From NCBI RefSeq assembly GCF_041893525.1, contig NZ_CP169068.1: a stretch of 64,000 bases of DNA; one strand, given 5' to 3'. Numbering within the stretch: the stretch's first letter is position 1; the number at the start of each line of letters is the position of its first letter. Positions 43,537-53,573 of this stretch are shown here, piece by piece. Source of the stretch: Phaeobacter bryozoorum (GTDB taxonomy: Bacteria > Pseudomonadota > Alphaproteobacteria > Rhodobacterales > Rhodobacteraceae). The position numbers were made by a program, and so were the translations under genes. The notes under the pieces were generated by a model. The model was not told the origin of the DNA and made no database searches. It saw nothing but the letters and a program-made list of their open reading frames with translations.

Positions 43537-44187
43537 GTGGAAACTGCTTCGATCCGCCTCGCCATAATTGATGATCATGCGATTTTCTTGCAGGGGCTCT
43601 CCTACGTGTTCGAGAGCAGCGCTTTGGACCTGGACGTGACGAGTTTCACGACGGCCACCGATTTTTTGGCAGAGATAGACAGCGGTCGAACCTGGGATGT
43701 GGTCATCACTGATCTGGCGATGAAGCCGTTCAACGGGATCGCGCTGATCGGCGCGTTGCGCGCGCGCAATATTGGCGTTCAGGTGATCGTTCTGTCGGCG
43801 TCGGAAGATGCGAAAACACGGACCAATGCCCAGATGGTCGGAGCGTTTCGCTTTGTCCACAAATCGTGTGAAGAGCAGGTTTTGCTGGACGCGATCCTTG
43901 CTGCCGTCGATGAGGGGCCGCTACCGGCCAAATCTATTGAGAATGGCGCCCGTCGTACGATGTTCCAATCTGATGGAATGGACACGATCGTTCGCCCGAA
44001 ACTCGGGCCGCAACAGCAGCGCATATTGTCGATGATGGCGGAAGGCTACACCAACAAGAGCATCGCCCGCGCCCTTTCAATCAGCGAGAACACTGTCAAA
44101 ACTCATGCCAAAACGATCTTCAGGGAACTCTCTGTGGGCAACCGCGCCGCAGCGGTTCAAAGGGCGCGCGAATTGGCGCTGTTCTGA
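43537..44187 (+). CDS. LuxR-type (NarL family) response regulator
   Basis: The 216-residue product has a receiver domain with D12, D13 and the phospho-acceptor Asp59, and a LuxR helix-turn-helix at the C-terminus (LGPQQQRILSMMAEGYTNKSIA and SENTVKTHAKTIFRELSV). It starts with GTG behind a GGGGGA site. Its 3' end overlaps the 3' end of a histidine kinase gene on the other strand by 31 bases, and that kinase is the likely partner. Targets are not seen, but the MFS and the large RTX/VCBS gene next door are candidates. Confidence 0.88.
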   Translation: METASIRLAIIDDHAIFLQGLSYVFESSALDLDVTSFTTATDFLAEIDSGRTWDVVITDLAMKPFNGIALIGALRARNIGVQVIVLSASEDAKTRTNAQMVGAFRFVHKSCEEQVLLDAILAAVDEGPLPAKSIENGARRTMFQSDGMDTIVRPKLGPQQQRILSMMAEGYTNKSIARALSISENTVKTHAKTIFRELSVGNRAAAVQRARELALF

Positions 44188-45836
44188 AGGCGGCTTTCCA
44201 GCGCCCGCCGCAGGTTGACTTCCCGGTCCGGCAATTCGATCCCGTTCATGTCTTGACCGTGCCCATCGCCGACCGGGGCACGCAAGAGATAGGTCGTCGG
44301 CGCGAATTGCTGTAGGTCACTGATTTCGCTTTCGGAAAACGATTGCCCGGCGACGGGATCCAATACAATCAGATCGGGGACTTGTCCCAGCAGCGTGATC
44401 GCGTCTGCCGCTCCTTGGCAGGTGTCCGCATGGGCAAATTTCCAGTACCAGGACGAGACCAGATCCGCCCATGCGCCCATGTTCGGAAGGGTATCCTGCC
44501 CAATAACCAGGACAAAGGCCTGATCGCGCGCGACCTCGACAGGCCGGTGTGACAGTCGCAGCGACACCTGCGTGCCTGTGGTTGTGCTGGACTTGATCTC
44601 AAATGTGCCGCCCAGCTCTTGGGCAAGTTCCCGTACGATGCCCAGTCCCAACCCCTGGCCATTGCGGGTTGCGGGCAGGTTTTCGCGTTGGCGCACCGCC
44701 TGAATCTGGTCCTGTGTCATGCCTCTGCCCCGATCCGTGACCTGCCACCAGCTCTCGTCGCCGGTCACGAAAACCGACAGCTGCACATACCCGCCGGAGG
44801 CCCCGTATTTTACTGCGTTGCTCAGGAAATTTCGCAGGATGCGCTCCAGCTTGGCGCGGTCACTCTCGATGATCCCCAGATCATTTTTTACTACGAAATC
44901 ACAGCCTATTGCGGCAAATTGCGGGCGATACTCCTCGTCCAGCCGAGACAGCAGATCTGCCACGTCGATTTCGGTATGCGTCAGTCTTGATGCGGGTTGC
45001 TCCACATTCGAAAGCTCCTCGACCAGCGCCTCCTGACTGATCAATGCAAATCGGATTTGGCGCACCAAGACCGCCTGTTCCGGCGAAGTGGCCTGGCGAT
45101 CCATCTCGGCCAGGAAGTTGCGCAGGGCCAATAGAGGCTGGGTCATATCGTGCTGAATTGCCTTCAGGGAACGTTTGGCCGCGTGTTGGTGCCTGGCGGC
45201 TTCGGCAAATTGCTCCAAAGCCTTTTCAGCCTGCCGACTGACCAATTGGGCTGCGAGCGCATCCCTTGTCTTTTGACTGGCCGTTAAATTGGTGGCGAAA
45301 CAGAAGCTGAAATAGAACAGGATGAACCCGCCATAGATACGGATCACGCCATCTGTTGTGATCAAGAGAAACAGGCCGAACGGCAGGAGTGAGCATATGG
45401 CAATGGCGAGGTAGCCAGGCCGGTACACGGTTCCTGCCATGACCCCACCGGCGGTGATTGATGTCAGAAACAGCCCCGCCATAAAAGTCTGGAGTTCAGA
45501 TGTCGGGCTGGCCAACTGGATCGCGCAAATGCCCCAAACCAGGCCGGTAAAGGCTGAGATCGCGATGTGGCCCATCAGGTACCGATCAACCTGTTCCGGG
45601 GTCTCCTCTGCCTGAGGCCAGGCGCGCGCGTAGAGAACCGTGATCACCACCATAATCGAAGCAAGGCCCGCCCATAGGACCGCCTCGCGGTAGAGACGCA
45701 CGGAGGCGAGGCTGACGGCGATCAAGGCAATCAGAGTAAAGGCGAAGCGGGCGGAACCTCTGGCCCGCTCTCGCAACATACGGGCTTCTTCTGCCCGTAT
45801 TTCGACCGGGGTCGGTGGAACAAGGGCCTGGCTCAT
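44157..45836 (-). CDS. Membrane hybrid-like histidine kinase with pseudo-receiver tail
   Basis: The 559-residue product has about five or six transmembrane helices in the first 200 residues (no large periplasmic domain), a coiled-coil, a dimerisation/His segment (LKAIQHDMTQPLLALRNFL), a HATPase domain (ILRNFLSNAVKYG, GRGMTQDQ, GLGLGIVRELAQELGG) and a C-terminal 110-residue receiver-like part. The latter has LIVLDPVAG for the phospho-site but lacks the acidic pair at its start (FVLVIGQD), so it may not be phosphorylated normally. It follows the MFS gene with an ATGA overlap and converges with the LuxR-type regulator. Confidence 0.87.
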   Translation of the reverse strand: MSQALVPPTPVEIRAEEARMLRERARGSARFAFTLIALIAVSLASVRLYREAVLWAGLASIMVVITVLYARAWPQAEETPEQVDRYLMGHIAISAFTGLVWGICAIQLASPTSELQTFMAGLFLTSITAGGVMAGTVYRPGYLAIAICSLLPFGLFLLITTDGVIRIYGGFILFYFSFCFATNLTASQKTRDALAAQLVSRQAEKALEQFAEAARHQHAAKRSLKAIQHDMTQPLLALRNFLAEMDRQATSPEQAVLVRQIRFALISQEALVEELSNVEQPASRLTHTEIDVADLLSRLDEEYRPQFAAIGCDFVVKNDLGIIESDRAKLERILRNFLSNAVKYGASGGYVQLSVFVTGDESWWQVTDRGRGMTQDQIQAVRQRENLPATRNGQGLGLGIVRELAQELGGTFEIKSSTTTGTQVSLRLSHRPVEVARDQAFVLVIGQDTLPNMGAWADLVSSWYWKFAHADTCQGAADAITLLGQVPDLIVLDPVAGQSFSESEISDLQQFAPTTYLLRAPVGDGHGQDMNGIELPDREVNLRRALESRLQNSANSRAL

Positions 45837-47131
45837 GCTGGGGTGGTTGTGACCGTCACATCACCTGCCCGGCGCCAGAGATATCCTGCAACCGCCAGCC
45901 GCAGCACAGCGGGAAGCCCGGCAAAGAAGAATAGCAGGATGCCAAAGGTCTCCGGGCCATTTACGCCGGATTTGTCGAAACCGGCCAAACCCAGGATCGG
46001 AAAAGCGATCCCCATTGGCGCAACAAAGGCCATCTTGGAAGCCGCGTTTTTCAGGGCCAAATAGCTGGCAGCTCTTGGGTAGCCGCTGTCGGCTTCATCC
46101 CGAGCGACGATATCTGCAAGCATCGACGTTGGCATCACCGCATCACAGGTCATGCAGGCCCCCAGGCCGACACAGATCACCTGCATCAATAGGATGTCGC
46201 CGGCGCCAACCATGTAGCAGCCCGACAAGACACCGGCGCAAATCGTGATCGCGACTGTCCAAGTTCGGCGCTTGCCGATCATGCTGGAAAGCCAGATCCA
46301 CAGTGGCACAAAGACTGCCGTGCCCACCAGCAGCAGCAAGAACATCTGACCCACCACCGCAGGTGCATTCAGAACATGGCTGACAAACAGCACCAATAGG
46401 CCGACCGTCATCGCGTTGGCTGCCTGCACGGCAAAGAACGCAATCATCAGCCTGCGAAACGCGCGCTCCTGCAAGCAGTTACGCCACGCAGTCCACAGGC
46501 TTAAACGGGTCCGGGCCTCCCGGCTTTGCTGTCGCGGCGCCCAGATCAGAAAAAACGCCATCGCGACAGGCATCGTTATGAGAAAGGCCAGCGCCAATGT
46601 GCGCAGCGACAGACCCATCTGCGCCCCAATGATCACGGGCGCCAGTGACGCGGCCAGGGCGCCCAGGATTTGAAACACAGCCTTGGTGCCAGCCAGCACC
46701 GAGCGCTCGTGCACATTGGGAGAAATCTCCAAACCAATGCTGGAGTAAGGCACATCAAAAGCGGTCACAAAAAGCAAATAGCCGGAGATCACACAGAACA
46801 GATACACCGGACCAACCCCATCCGGGGGCGAGAGCAGCAACCAGGCAAACAGCAAAACCCCGGGGAAAGAAAACAGCATCCACGGTACTCGGGGGCCGCG
46901 TGCGCCGAAGGTCCGATCGCTCAGCGCTCCAATCAATGGGTCCGTGAACACGTCAAACAAGCGACCAAACATAAACACGGCCCCTACAACCGCCAGCCCC
47001 AACCCCATGTCTATTGCGTAAAAGGTTGGCGCAAAGCTCACGATTGCGAAGCTGACCATGGCCAATGGTGCGCTGAGAACGCTGAAACAGAAAAGCTGCC
47101 AGCCGCTCATAACCCGATTGGTGGTTCTCAT
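45833..47131 (-). CDS. MFS transporter, GPH (sugar:cation symporter) type
   Basis: The 432-residue product has about twelve membrane segments and features of the glycoside-pentoside-hexuronide family: FGRLFDVFTDPLIGALSDRT after helix 2, VPYSSIGLEIS in the middle and DAVMPTSMLADIVARDEADSG later. It would move sugars or similar polar compounds with Na+ or H+. ATG 47131 follows a GGGGGAG site; a TTG at 47143 is in frame. It is in an operon with the histidine kinase, which may sense the substrate through it. Confidence 0.85.
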   Translation of the reverse strand: MRTTNRVMSGWQLFCFSVLSAPLAMVSFAIVSFAPTFYAIDMGLGLAVVGAVFMFGRLFDVFTDPLIGALSDRTFGARGPRVPWMLFSFPGVLLFAWLLLSPPDGVGPVYLFCVISGYLLFVTAFDVPYSSIGLEISPNVHERSVLAGTKAVFQILGALAASLAPVIIGAQMGLSLRTLALAFLITMPVAMAFFLIWAPRQQSREARTRLSLWTAWRNCLQERAFRRLMIAFFAVQAANAMTVGLLVLFVSHVLNAPAVVGQMFLLLLVGTAVFVPLWIWLSSMIGKRRTWTVAITICAGVLSGCYMVGAGDILLMQVICVGLGACMTCDAVMPTSMLADIVARDEADSGYPRAASYLALKNAASKMAFVAPMGIAFPILGLAGFDKSGVNGPETFGILLFFFAGLPAVLRLAVAGYLWRRAGDVTVTTTPA

Positions 47132-47356
47132 TATCTCCCCCAACTCATTTGGGTTATCTTGAACGCATTACTGTTTCCAATGGAATAACTTTCTGTTTCG
47201 CCCATAAAAATCACCCGTTCGGGTGATTGTCGCTCCCATCCTTAACTTATTAAAAATTAGCTTGTTTTTGCGTGTTTCTGGTCTCGGATCAGAGGTCGCA
47301 GGAAGGCTAGGGGATGGGGCCCGAAAGCTGTCCAATGACAATAACGGAGTATCACC

Positions 47357-50300
47357 ATGGGATATCGCGGTCGTGGTTATCTGAGAAATACTGATATGGA
47401 AGTAGATGCGTCGGACGCATCCCGTGGACAATTCATCTGGACGCGCCGGGGAAACGATGATGTCACCGGCTCCGAGTACCGTGACCGTATCTATACCGGA
47501 CGAGGTGACGACACCGTGGAAGGCGGCGGCGGCAACGATGTCATGTTTGGTGGCAAGGGACGGGACACTGCGGTTTTTTCCGGTTCTGTGCTGGACTATC
47601 AGGTTTCAGGTTTTGGCCGTGGACCCTGGACCTATGTCCAGGGCGAGGACGGCTGCGATTTTCTGCACAGTTTTGAAGTGCTGCAATTCGACGATTTCAC
47701 ATTTGATCTGGCGGGCGACAACGCGCCTCTGGTGATCCTGCGCGATGAGGGTTTGAGCACGTCGGAAGGTGACGCGCTGCAGTTCCAGGTGGACTACTAC
47801 GATCTGGATGGGACATCGGTGGAACTGGTATCGGCAAGTGTTACCGGCGGCGGGACATTGACGGCGCAGGACAGTGGAGCCAGCCAGACCAGCCAAATCG
47901 GGGTCGGCGGCGGTGCAAGCCTGTCCTTTGATCCCGGGACCGCCTACGACAGTCTCGGCGCGGGCGAGAGCACAACCGAAACCGTGACGCTGGTGATATC
48001 GGATGACGAAGGCAATATCACAACTGTCACCTATGATATCGTGATCGAAGGACAAAACGACGGCCCTGTAGCCATGGCCGTGTCTGCGACCGTTGACGAA
48101 GACGGCCCGGCCGTCACCGTTTCGGCTGATTACTTGGACGTGGATGCCACCGACACCCACACATTCAGCATCGACACGAGTGCTACGCTGGGAACGGTCA
48201 CCGACAACGGCGATGGCACGTTTGGCTATGACCCCAGCGGCGCGTTTGACAGCCTCGCGGTTGGAGAAACAGCAACCGACAGCTTCACCTACACTGTGGA
48301 TGATGGCAATGGCGGCACTGCGACCGAAACCGTGACGATCACCGTCACCGGCCAGAACGACGCGCCGGTTGCCATGGCGGTAACCGATACTGCCGACGAA
48401 GACGGTCCTGCCATCACCATTGCGGCGGACTTCACAGATGTCGATGCCGCTGACAGCCACACGTTCAGCGTCGACACCACAGGCACGCTTGGCGCGGTCA
48501 CCGACAACGGCGATGGCACGTTTGGCTATGACCCCAGCGGCGCGTTTGACAGCCTCGCGGTTGGAGAGACAGCAACCGACAGCTTCACCTACACTGTGGA
48601 TGATGGCAATGGCGGCACTGCGACCGAAACCGTGACGATCACCGTCACCGGCCAGAACGACGCGCCGATCATCAATGTCGCAAACTCTGATCTGGTGGAA
48701 GAGATCGGCGCGGGCTTTACCACAACCGGCAGCTTTGACGCGCAAGATTTCATCGAGGCCTTTGATCCCACAAGCGGCACGGCTTCGATCCAGACGGTCG
48801 GCGGTCAGGATGCGATGCGGGTGAATATCAACACCGAAGACAGGCGTGCGCCACACACCGTTTTTGATATTGTCGAGCAAGGCGCGCTGGAGGCGAACGA
48901 CAAGGTCGTCGTGACTGTTCAGGGTGAAGTCGCACGGACAGGCGGCGATCAGGACGTCTTTTTTGGTCTCACCGATGGTGTCGGCCAGATGTCGTATTTC
49001 TCTGTCAACAGCAGGGCGGGACGCCTGTATAACGGCGAGCTCAAGACGAACTCGCAGCCGGGAGACTCGCTACAGGATGGTGCGATTGAGCTGAACCTAC
49101 TCAATCTGAGCGGCGGGCAGCAGAATACCTTTAGCCTCGAAATCGTCCTCGACGGTCTCAGCGATGTCATCTCGGTGTTCAGCAGTTCGGGTGCGCTGAT
49201 TGGCACGTTTGATGGCTTTGACCCGGCGTCCTCAACACCCGATCAAACCAACGCGATTGATCCGTCTTTGGGTCTCAAGCTGTTTCTGGCGAGTGATGGT
49301 GACAACGAGACCAATTACTTTGTCGGCCTTGACTACGATATGGAGATCACCCGTCAGGGCACGATTGAATTCAACGATGTCGATGTCACGGATGAGCACA
49401 CGGCAGAGATTGATGCGGTGCGCTTTGTTGGCGATGCAGGCGGGCTGACCTCGGCGCAGGCGCTGGCCCTGATCGAGCTCAGCGTGAACAGCACCGCAGC
49501 GCAAGCGTCCGGCTCTGTGGACTGGGCTTTTGACATAGGCGCGGTGGATGCGGCCTATCTGGCCGCGGGCGAGACGCTGATGATTGAGTATGATGTAACC
49601 GTGCAGGACGGCAACGGCGGCTCTGACACGCAAACCCTGTCGTTCACAGTGAACGGCACAAATGACGCTCCGGTGGCACAAGCGGTGACAGGCACTGTCG
49701 ACGAAGATCCGCAGGTCGCCAGTTCCGACAGCGTCGGGGCCCAAACGATCCCCAATGCCGGGCGTTTCTATGTCTACGATTTCGACACGGGCACGGCGGC
49801 GTCTATCCAGCGCGACGGGGGCGCGAATTTCACCTTTGATCAGATCGCCGCGCAGTATCTCAGCGAGGGCAACGGGGTGATCGTCCAGCCCAACCCCAAT
49901 AGCACCGGCTGGGCATTCGCGGGCGAGGTGTTCGTGGATGGGACGGGACAGACAATCGCCTCGACCGATTGGGTCATCAACGGGGGCAACGGCGATGTCG
50001 ACCTGTCGAACCCTCAGTGGATCTTGTTTGCCGACACCAATCAGAACATCGACAGCATCGAGCTGGACATCGCAGGCTTGGATCTTGGAGGCGGTGTCAC
50101 GGTGGATGCCCAGATTTCGGTCGGCCCGCTTAACTATGAGTATGCGCGGACCGATGATCTGCGCGTGGACGGGGTTCAGTTCAGCTCAACCCTGAATGGC
50201 CCCAGCCCCTCGGTCACGGTTGCAGCAAATGTCACCGATCCTGACAGCGATACCTTTGTGTTCACGATTGACGACAGCGGCACCCTTGGCGATGTCATCA

Positions 50301-50473
50301 ACAACGGCGACGGCACGTTCACCTATTCCGCAGACGGTATGTTCGAGCATTTGAACAGCGGGGAGACGGCCACAGACAGCTTTGCCTACACGGTCGATGA
50401 CGGCGATGGCGGTCTGGACACGGAAACTGTGACGATCACCATTTTGGGATCAGATGACATCCTGTTTGCCTAG
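47357..50473 (+). CDS. Large RTX/VCBS (cadherin-like) repeat protein
   Basis: The 1038-residue acidic product begins with an RTX-like glycine-rich stretch (TGRGDDTVEGGGGNDVMFGG, residues 47-66) and continues with VCBS/cadherin-type repeat units of about 100 residues (starting near 236 and 335, with a more diverged copy at the C-terminus; motifs DNGDGTFGYDPSGAFDSL and TATDSFTYTVDDGNGG). A middle part of about 250 residues (433-690) is a lectin/laminin-like beta region. There is no Sec signal peptide; such proteins leave the cell by type I secretion or remain on the surface as adhesins. No T1SS genes are nearby. A GGAG site precedes ATG 47357. Confidence 0.85.
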   Translation: MGYRGRGYLRNTDMEVDASDASRGQFIWTRRGNDDVTGSEYRDRIYTGRGDDTVEGGGGNDVMFGGKGRDTAVFSGSVLDYQVSGFGRGPWTYVQGEDGCDFLHSFEVLQFDDFTFDLAGDNAPLVILRDEGLSTSEGDALQFQVDYYDLDGTSVELVSASVTGGGTLTAQDSGASQTSQIGVGGGASLSFDPGTAYDSLGAGESTTETVTLVISDDEGNITTVTYDIVIEGQNDGPVAMAVSATVDEDGPAVTVSADYLDVDATDTHTFSIDTSATLGTVTDNGDGTFGYDPSGAFDSLAVGETATDSFTYTVDDGNGGTATETVTITVTGQNDAPVAMAVTDTADEDGPAITIAADFTDVDAADSHTFSVDTTGTLGAVTDNGDGTFGYDPSGAFDSLAVGETATDSFTYTVDDGNGGTATETVTITVTGQNDAPIINVANSDLVEEIGAGFTTTGSFDAQDFIEAFDPTSGTASIQTVGGQDAMRVNINTEDRRAPHTVFDIVEQGALEANDKVVVTVQGEVARTGGDQDVFFGLTDGVGQMSYFSVNSRAGRLYNGELKTNSQPGDSLQDGAIELNLLNLSGGQQNTFSLEIVLDGLSDVISVFSSSGALIGTFDGFDPASSTPDQTNAIDPSLGLKLFLASDGDNETNYFVGLDYDMEITRQGTIEFNDVDVTDEHTAEIDAVRFVGDAGGLTSAQALALIELSVNSTAAQASGSVDWAFDIGAVDAAYLAAGETLMIEYDVTVQDGNGGSDTQTLSFTVNGTNDAPVAQAVTGTVDEDPQVASSDSVGAQTIPNAGRFYVYDFDTGTAASIQRDGGANFTFDQIAAQYLSEGNGVIVQPNPNSTGWAFAGEVFVDGTGQTIASTDWVINGGNGDVDLSNPQWILFADTNQNIDSIELDIAGLDLGGGVTVDAQISVGPLNYEYARTDDLRVDGVQFSSTLNGPSPSVTVAANVTDPDSDTFVFTIDDSGTLGDVINNGDGTFTYSADGMFEHLNSGETATDSFAYTVDDGDGGLDTETVTITILGSDDILFA
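48195..48667 (+). repeat. Exact internal duplication in the VCBS gene
   Basis: Bases 48195-48367 recur at 48495-48667 with one mismatch (48268 A versus 48568 G), an offset of exactly 300 bases (100 codons). Confidence 0.92.
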
Positions 50474-50493
50474 GGGACCAGTACAGCAATCGA

Positions 50494-50523
50494 AGCAGGC
50501 ACCACATCAAGGTGCCTGCTTTC
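50494..50523 (+). terminator. Terminator after the VCBS gene
   Basis: A ten-base stem (AGCAGGCACC with GGTGCCTGCT), seven-base loop and a short T-run, 20 bases after the stop. The remaining 250 bases before the next gene hold no recognisable feature. Confidence 0.8.
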
Positions 50524-50776
50524 GCACGGTTTGCGGTTGCAACTGTCCATTCGCCATACGTGTCTGGTGTCAGGGGGCGTTTCTGGCCGATGAGGCCGCC
50601 CGTGTCTGAAGCCCTGCCTTTCGGATGGGTGCGGAGTGTTGGACGTTTGGCATGACACGGCTGCCAATGCTCATTCCCCCCTTTGCCGGATGTGCCGTCA
50701 GCAAGCGGCACCTAAGATGAACCGGCGGCAAACGTCAGTTCGCGGTATTCGCTCGACAGCCGGTGCCGGAGCTTCC

Positions 50777-52111
50777 CTAGGCTATCGAAGTTTCCTCGAC
50801 GGCTTTTCGGACGGTCTGGAAAACCTCCCTCAACTCACTCTTTGAAATGCCACCGAAAGCGAGCCGCAATGCCTGTGGCACAGCAACGGTTGTCGCAAAG
50901 GGGTCTGCTCCCGATGCCGAGATGCCGTGTTCTTTCAGACGTGTGACGATAGGCTCGGCGCGGCCACCCTTTTCCAACGGCAGCCAGGCAAAACCTGCAT
51001 TCGGGTGCGACAGGATGCGCGCGCCACCCAACGCGGTCCGGCAGAGCTGCTGGCGCTCAGCGCCATCCCGTCTGCGGTTTTCCTCCGAAGCCACCAGCGT
51101 GCCATCTTCCACCCAGCCCGTGACCAGACCGGAAATGAGCGCCGGGGTGTTCCATGTTGTCGCCCGGATCGCTTCAAGCAGTCTGTCGCAATGGTTTGCA
51201 GGGGCGATCACGTATCCCAGGCGTAGCCCCGTGGCGAGGCTCTTGGAGAAGCCGCCCACATGAACGGTACGCTCCGGCGCAAGCGAGATGAGGCTCGGCG
51301 GCGGGTCCGGCTCCAGAAAGGCGTATGCAGCGTCCTCGATCACCAGAAGATCATGTTTGCGCGCGACGCCGATCAGACGGTGGCGCGTTGGTTCGTCCAT
51401 GACTGCGCCCAGGGGATTATGGACGGTGGGCATCAGATAGATTGCCCGGATCTTTCGGTCGCGGCACTGTCTGTCCAGATCATCCGGGCTCATCACGCCG
51501 TCCCGCCCGTCAACCGGGATAAGGTCAACCCCCTGCAATGTCGCGATGGATTTGAAGCCGGGGTAGGTCAGCGTGTCGGTAGCGATGGCGTCACCGCGTT
51601 GAAATAGCCCAAGGGCGATGATGGCCAATCCATGCTGGCCACCGGAGGTGACCAACAGGCATTCGGGATCAATGGGACCAAGCGTTGATGTGAGATTTTC
51701 GGCGATGATCCGGCGTTCGTGGGTGCGTCCGCCATGGGGCTGGTAGCGCAGCATCGCCTCAAGATCACCCGTGGTCGCAAGCCGCCGAAGGCCAGCACGC
51801 AGCATATCTGCATCGGCTGCGTCACCCGGCATGTTGAAGACGAGGTCGACGAGACCATCGCTGACGGTCTGTCGAACACCAAGCGTCGTCGGCAGGTCAA
51901 GGTCGCGCACATAGGTGCCGCGACCAGCCTCGCCGACAATCAGCCCGCGACGTTCAAGCTCCCCGTAGGCGCGCGTCGCCGTGGCGAGGGCGACGTTGAA
52001 CTGCTCCGCAAACGCCCGATGTGTCGGGAGTTTGGTGCCCGGGGCAAGCTTGCCCTGCCGGATCACTGCCGAGAGCATGTCGGCCAAGCGTATGTATCTG
52101 GATTTCCTCAT
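50777..52111 (-). CDS. MocR-type regulator (GntR domain fused to aminotransferase)
   Basis: The 444-residue product has an N-terminal winged helix of the GntR type (LAPGTKLPTHRAFAEQFNVALATATRAYGELERRGLI) and a class I aminotransferase domain with the PLP lysine in GGFSKSLATGLRLGYV. MocR proteins such as PdxR bind PLP and usually control a divergent gene. Here the divergent MFS gene is the likely target; an imperfect palindrome TGTAATTAGTACA at 52120-52132 in the gap may be the site. ATG 52111 has a GAAGAG site. Confidence 0.9.
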   Translation of the reverse strand: MRKSRYIRLADMLSAVIRQGKLAPGTKLPTHRAFAEQFNVALATATRAYGELERRGLIVGEAGRGTYVRDLDLPTTLGVRQTVSDGLVDLVFNMPGDAADADMLRAGLRRLATTGDLEAMLRYQPHGGRTHERRIIAENLTSTLGPIDPECLLVTSGGQHGLAIIALGLFQRGDAIATDTLTYPGFKSIATLQGVDLIPVDGRDGVMSPDDLDRQCRDRKIRAIYLMPTVHNPLGAVMDEPTRHRLIGVARKHDLLVIEDAAYAFLEPDPPPSLISLAPERTVHVGGFSKSLATGLRLGYVIAPANHCDRLLEAIRATTWNTPALISGLVTGWVEDGTLVASEENRRRDGAERQQLCRTALGGARILSHPNAGFAWLPLEKGGRAEPIVTRLKEHGISASGADPFATTVAVPQALRLAFGGISKSELREVFQTVRKAVEETSIA

Positions 52112-52200
52112 CTCTTCAATGTAATTAGTACAATAGAAAAATTGTCATATTTAGAGGCTCATGGCATTCCGATCTGAAGTCAACCTTCAAGGTCCACCCC

Positions 52201-53367
52201 ATGTCCAAACTCATCCCGATTTCGCTTCTTGCCTTTGGCTTGTTCACGGTGACATTCGCCGTGAACCTTCAGGCTCCGCTCTATGATGTCTATGCCGCCG
52301 AAAGCGATGTTGGGGCGACGGCAGTGACGGTCGCGTTCGCGGCCTATGTCGGAGGTCTCATGCCGACGCTGCTGCTGGTGGGCGGGCTATCGGATCGGAT
52401 CGGTCGCCGGGTTCCGATTACACTGGCGCTGATCTTCGGAGTCGTCGCAACCGCGCTGCTGGTGCAGGTGCCAAGCTGGACAAGCCTGGTCATCGCGCGC
52501 TTCCTGCTCGGGATCGGGACAGGTCTCGCGACGACTGCCGGAACCGCCTATATGACGGAAATTCGCGGCGCGGAGCGCGCAAGGAGCGCCGCTCTGATTG
52601 TCACCTCCGCAACATCTCTCGGCTTTGGTGGTGGCGCTCTGGCGACCGGTATCAGCCTTGGTGTGCAGGGGCCAAGTTTGCTGCCTGCGAGCTATATTGC
52701 GCTGTTTGTGGCAGCACCGGTGCTTGCGGTCCTTGTCCTTGCATTGCCGCGGGTCGACACGCCCAAGTCGGTATCGGTTCTGCGCCTTCCGGTGTTCCCG
52801 GCTGGCGTTTGGGTTTTCGGGGCCGCGATGGCGCTGGCCTGGTCCACGACAGGTATGACCATTGCGGTTGTTCCGCTGGAACTCGCCGCGAACGACCTTG
52901 GCGGCTGGACGGGCCTTGTCATCTTTCTTGCGATCTTCGTGGGCTTTCTGTGCCAGCCGATTGCCCGCCGCATGACCAACGAACGGGCGCTCGCCCTCGG
53001 GTTTGTCCTGATCCCGCTCGGCTTTCTCGTTCTTCTGGCCGGTGTCTGGCTGAAGGTTCTGGCATTTGTTCTGATCGGCACCTGCATCACCAGTGCGGCC
53101 AGCTATGGCTTTACCTATCTCGCCGCTCTGGCAGAGGTCTCGTTACATGCGCCGGATGATCGGGCGCGGGCGACGGCGGGTCTCTTCGTCTATGCCTATT
53201 TCGGCTTCTCGCTGCCCGTGATTGCCAGCGGCGCACTGGCGGATAGGCTCGGCCTGCTGTCGGCCATGATCGTTTTCGCATCTGTCCAGATCGTGGCGAC
53301 AGCGATCATCGTTATGCTATGGCAACGGCGACCCGTCCCGTCCAGCGCCGCTGTCAATGCTGGGTAG
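52201..53367 (+). CDS. MFS transporter
   Basis: The 388-residue product has about twelve membrane segments. MFS motif A is clear in the first inner loop (GGLSDRIGRRVPITL), and GIGTGLATTAGTAYMTEI follows. It looks like a drug or small-molecule exporter of the DHA1 type. The gene is divergent from the MocR-type regulator, which probably controls it. An AAGG site lies before ATG 52201. Confidence 0.85.
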   Translation: MSKLIPISLLAFGLFTVTFAVNLQAPLYDVYAAESDVGATAVTVAFAAYVGGLMPTLLLVGGLSDRIGRRVPITLALIFGVVATALLVQVPSWTSLVIARFLLGIGTGLATTAGTAYMTEIRGAERARSAALIVTSATSLGFGGGALATGISLGVQGPSLLPASYIALFVAAPVLAVLVLALPRVDTPKSVSVLRLPVFPAGVWVFGAAMALAWSTTGMTIAVVPLELAANDLGGWTGLVIFLAIFVGFLCQPIARRMTNERALALGFVLIPLGFLVLLAGVWLKVLAFVLIGTCITSAASYGFTYLAALAEVSLHAPDDRARATAGLFVYAYFGFSLPVIASGALADRLGLLSAMIVFASVQIVATAIIVMLWQRRPVPSSAAVNAG

Positions 53368-53573
53368 CAGCGCAACCGCTAGTTTTGAAAGCCACGGTCC
53401 GTCTAAGGTGCGGCATTGGGTGATTTCGGCGGGCCTGAGCCTATCACGGTTGGCCTGGGACAAGCTTGGGCTGGTCTCTCGGCGCCGCATCGCCTCAAGT
53501 ATGCTACCGGCCCACTGTGTCCAATGCTGCTGATCGCATGGAAGTCTGTCTCATTCCGAAACTGCCTATCGGC

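Noticed and set aside
48195..48667. Possible CRISPR-like or tandem repeat array
   Set aside because: The repeat keeps the reading frame, has a 300-base period and encodes VCBS protein units; there are no short spacers and no cas genes.
50474..50776. Small gene or mobile-element end between the VCBS and MocR genes
   Set aside because: Apart from the terminator, the short frames there show no family match and no terminal repeats were found.
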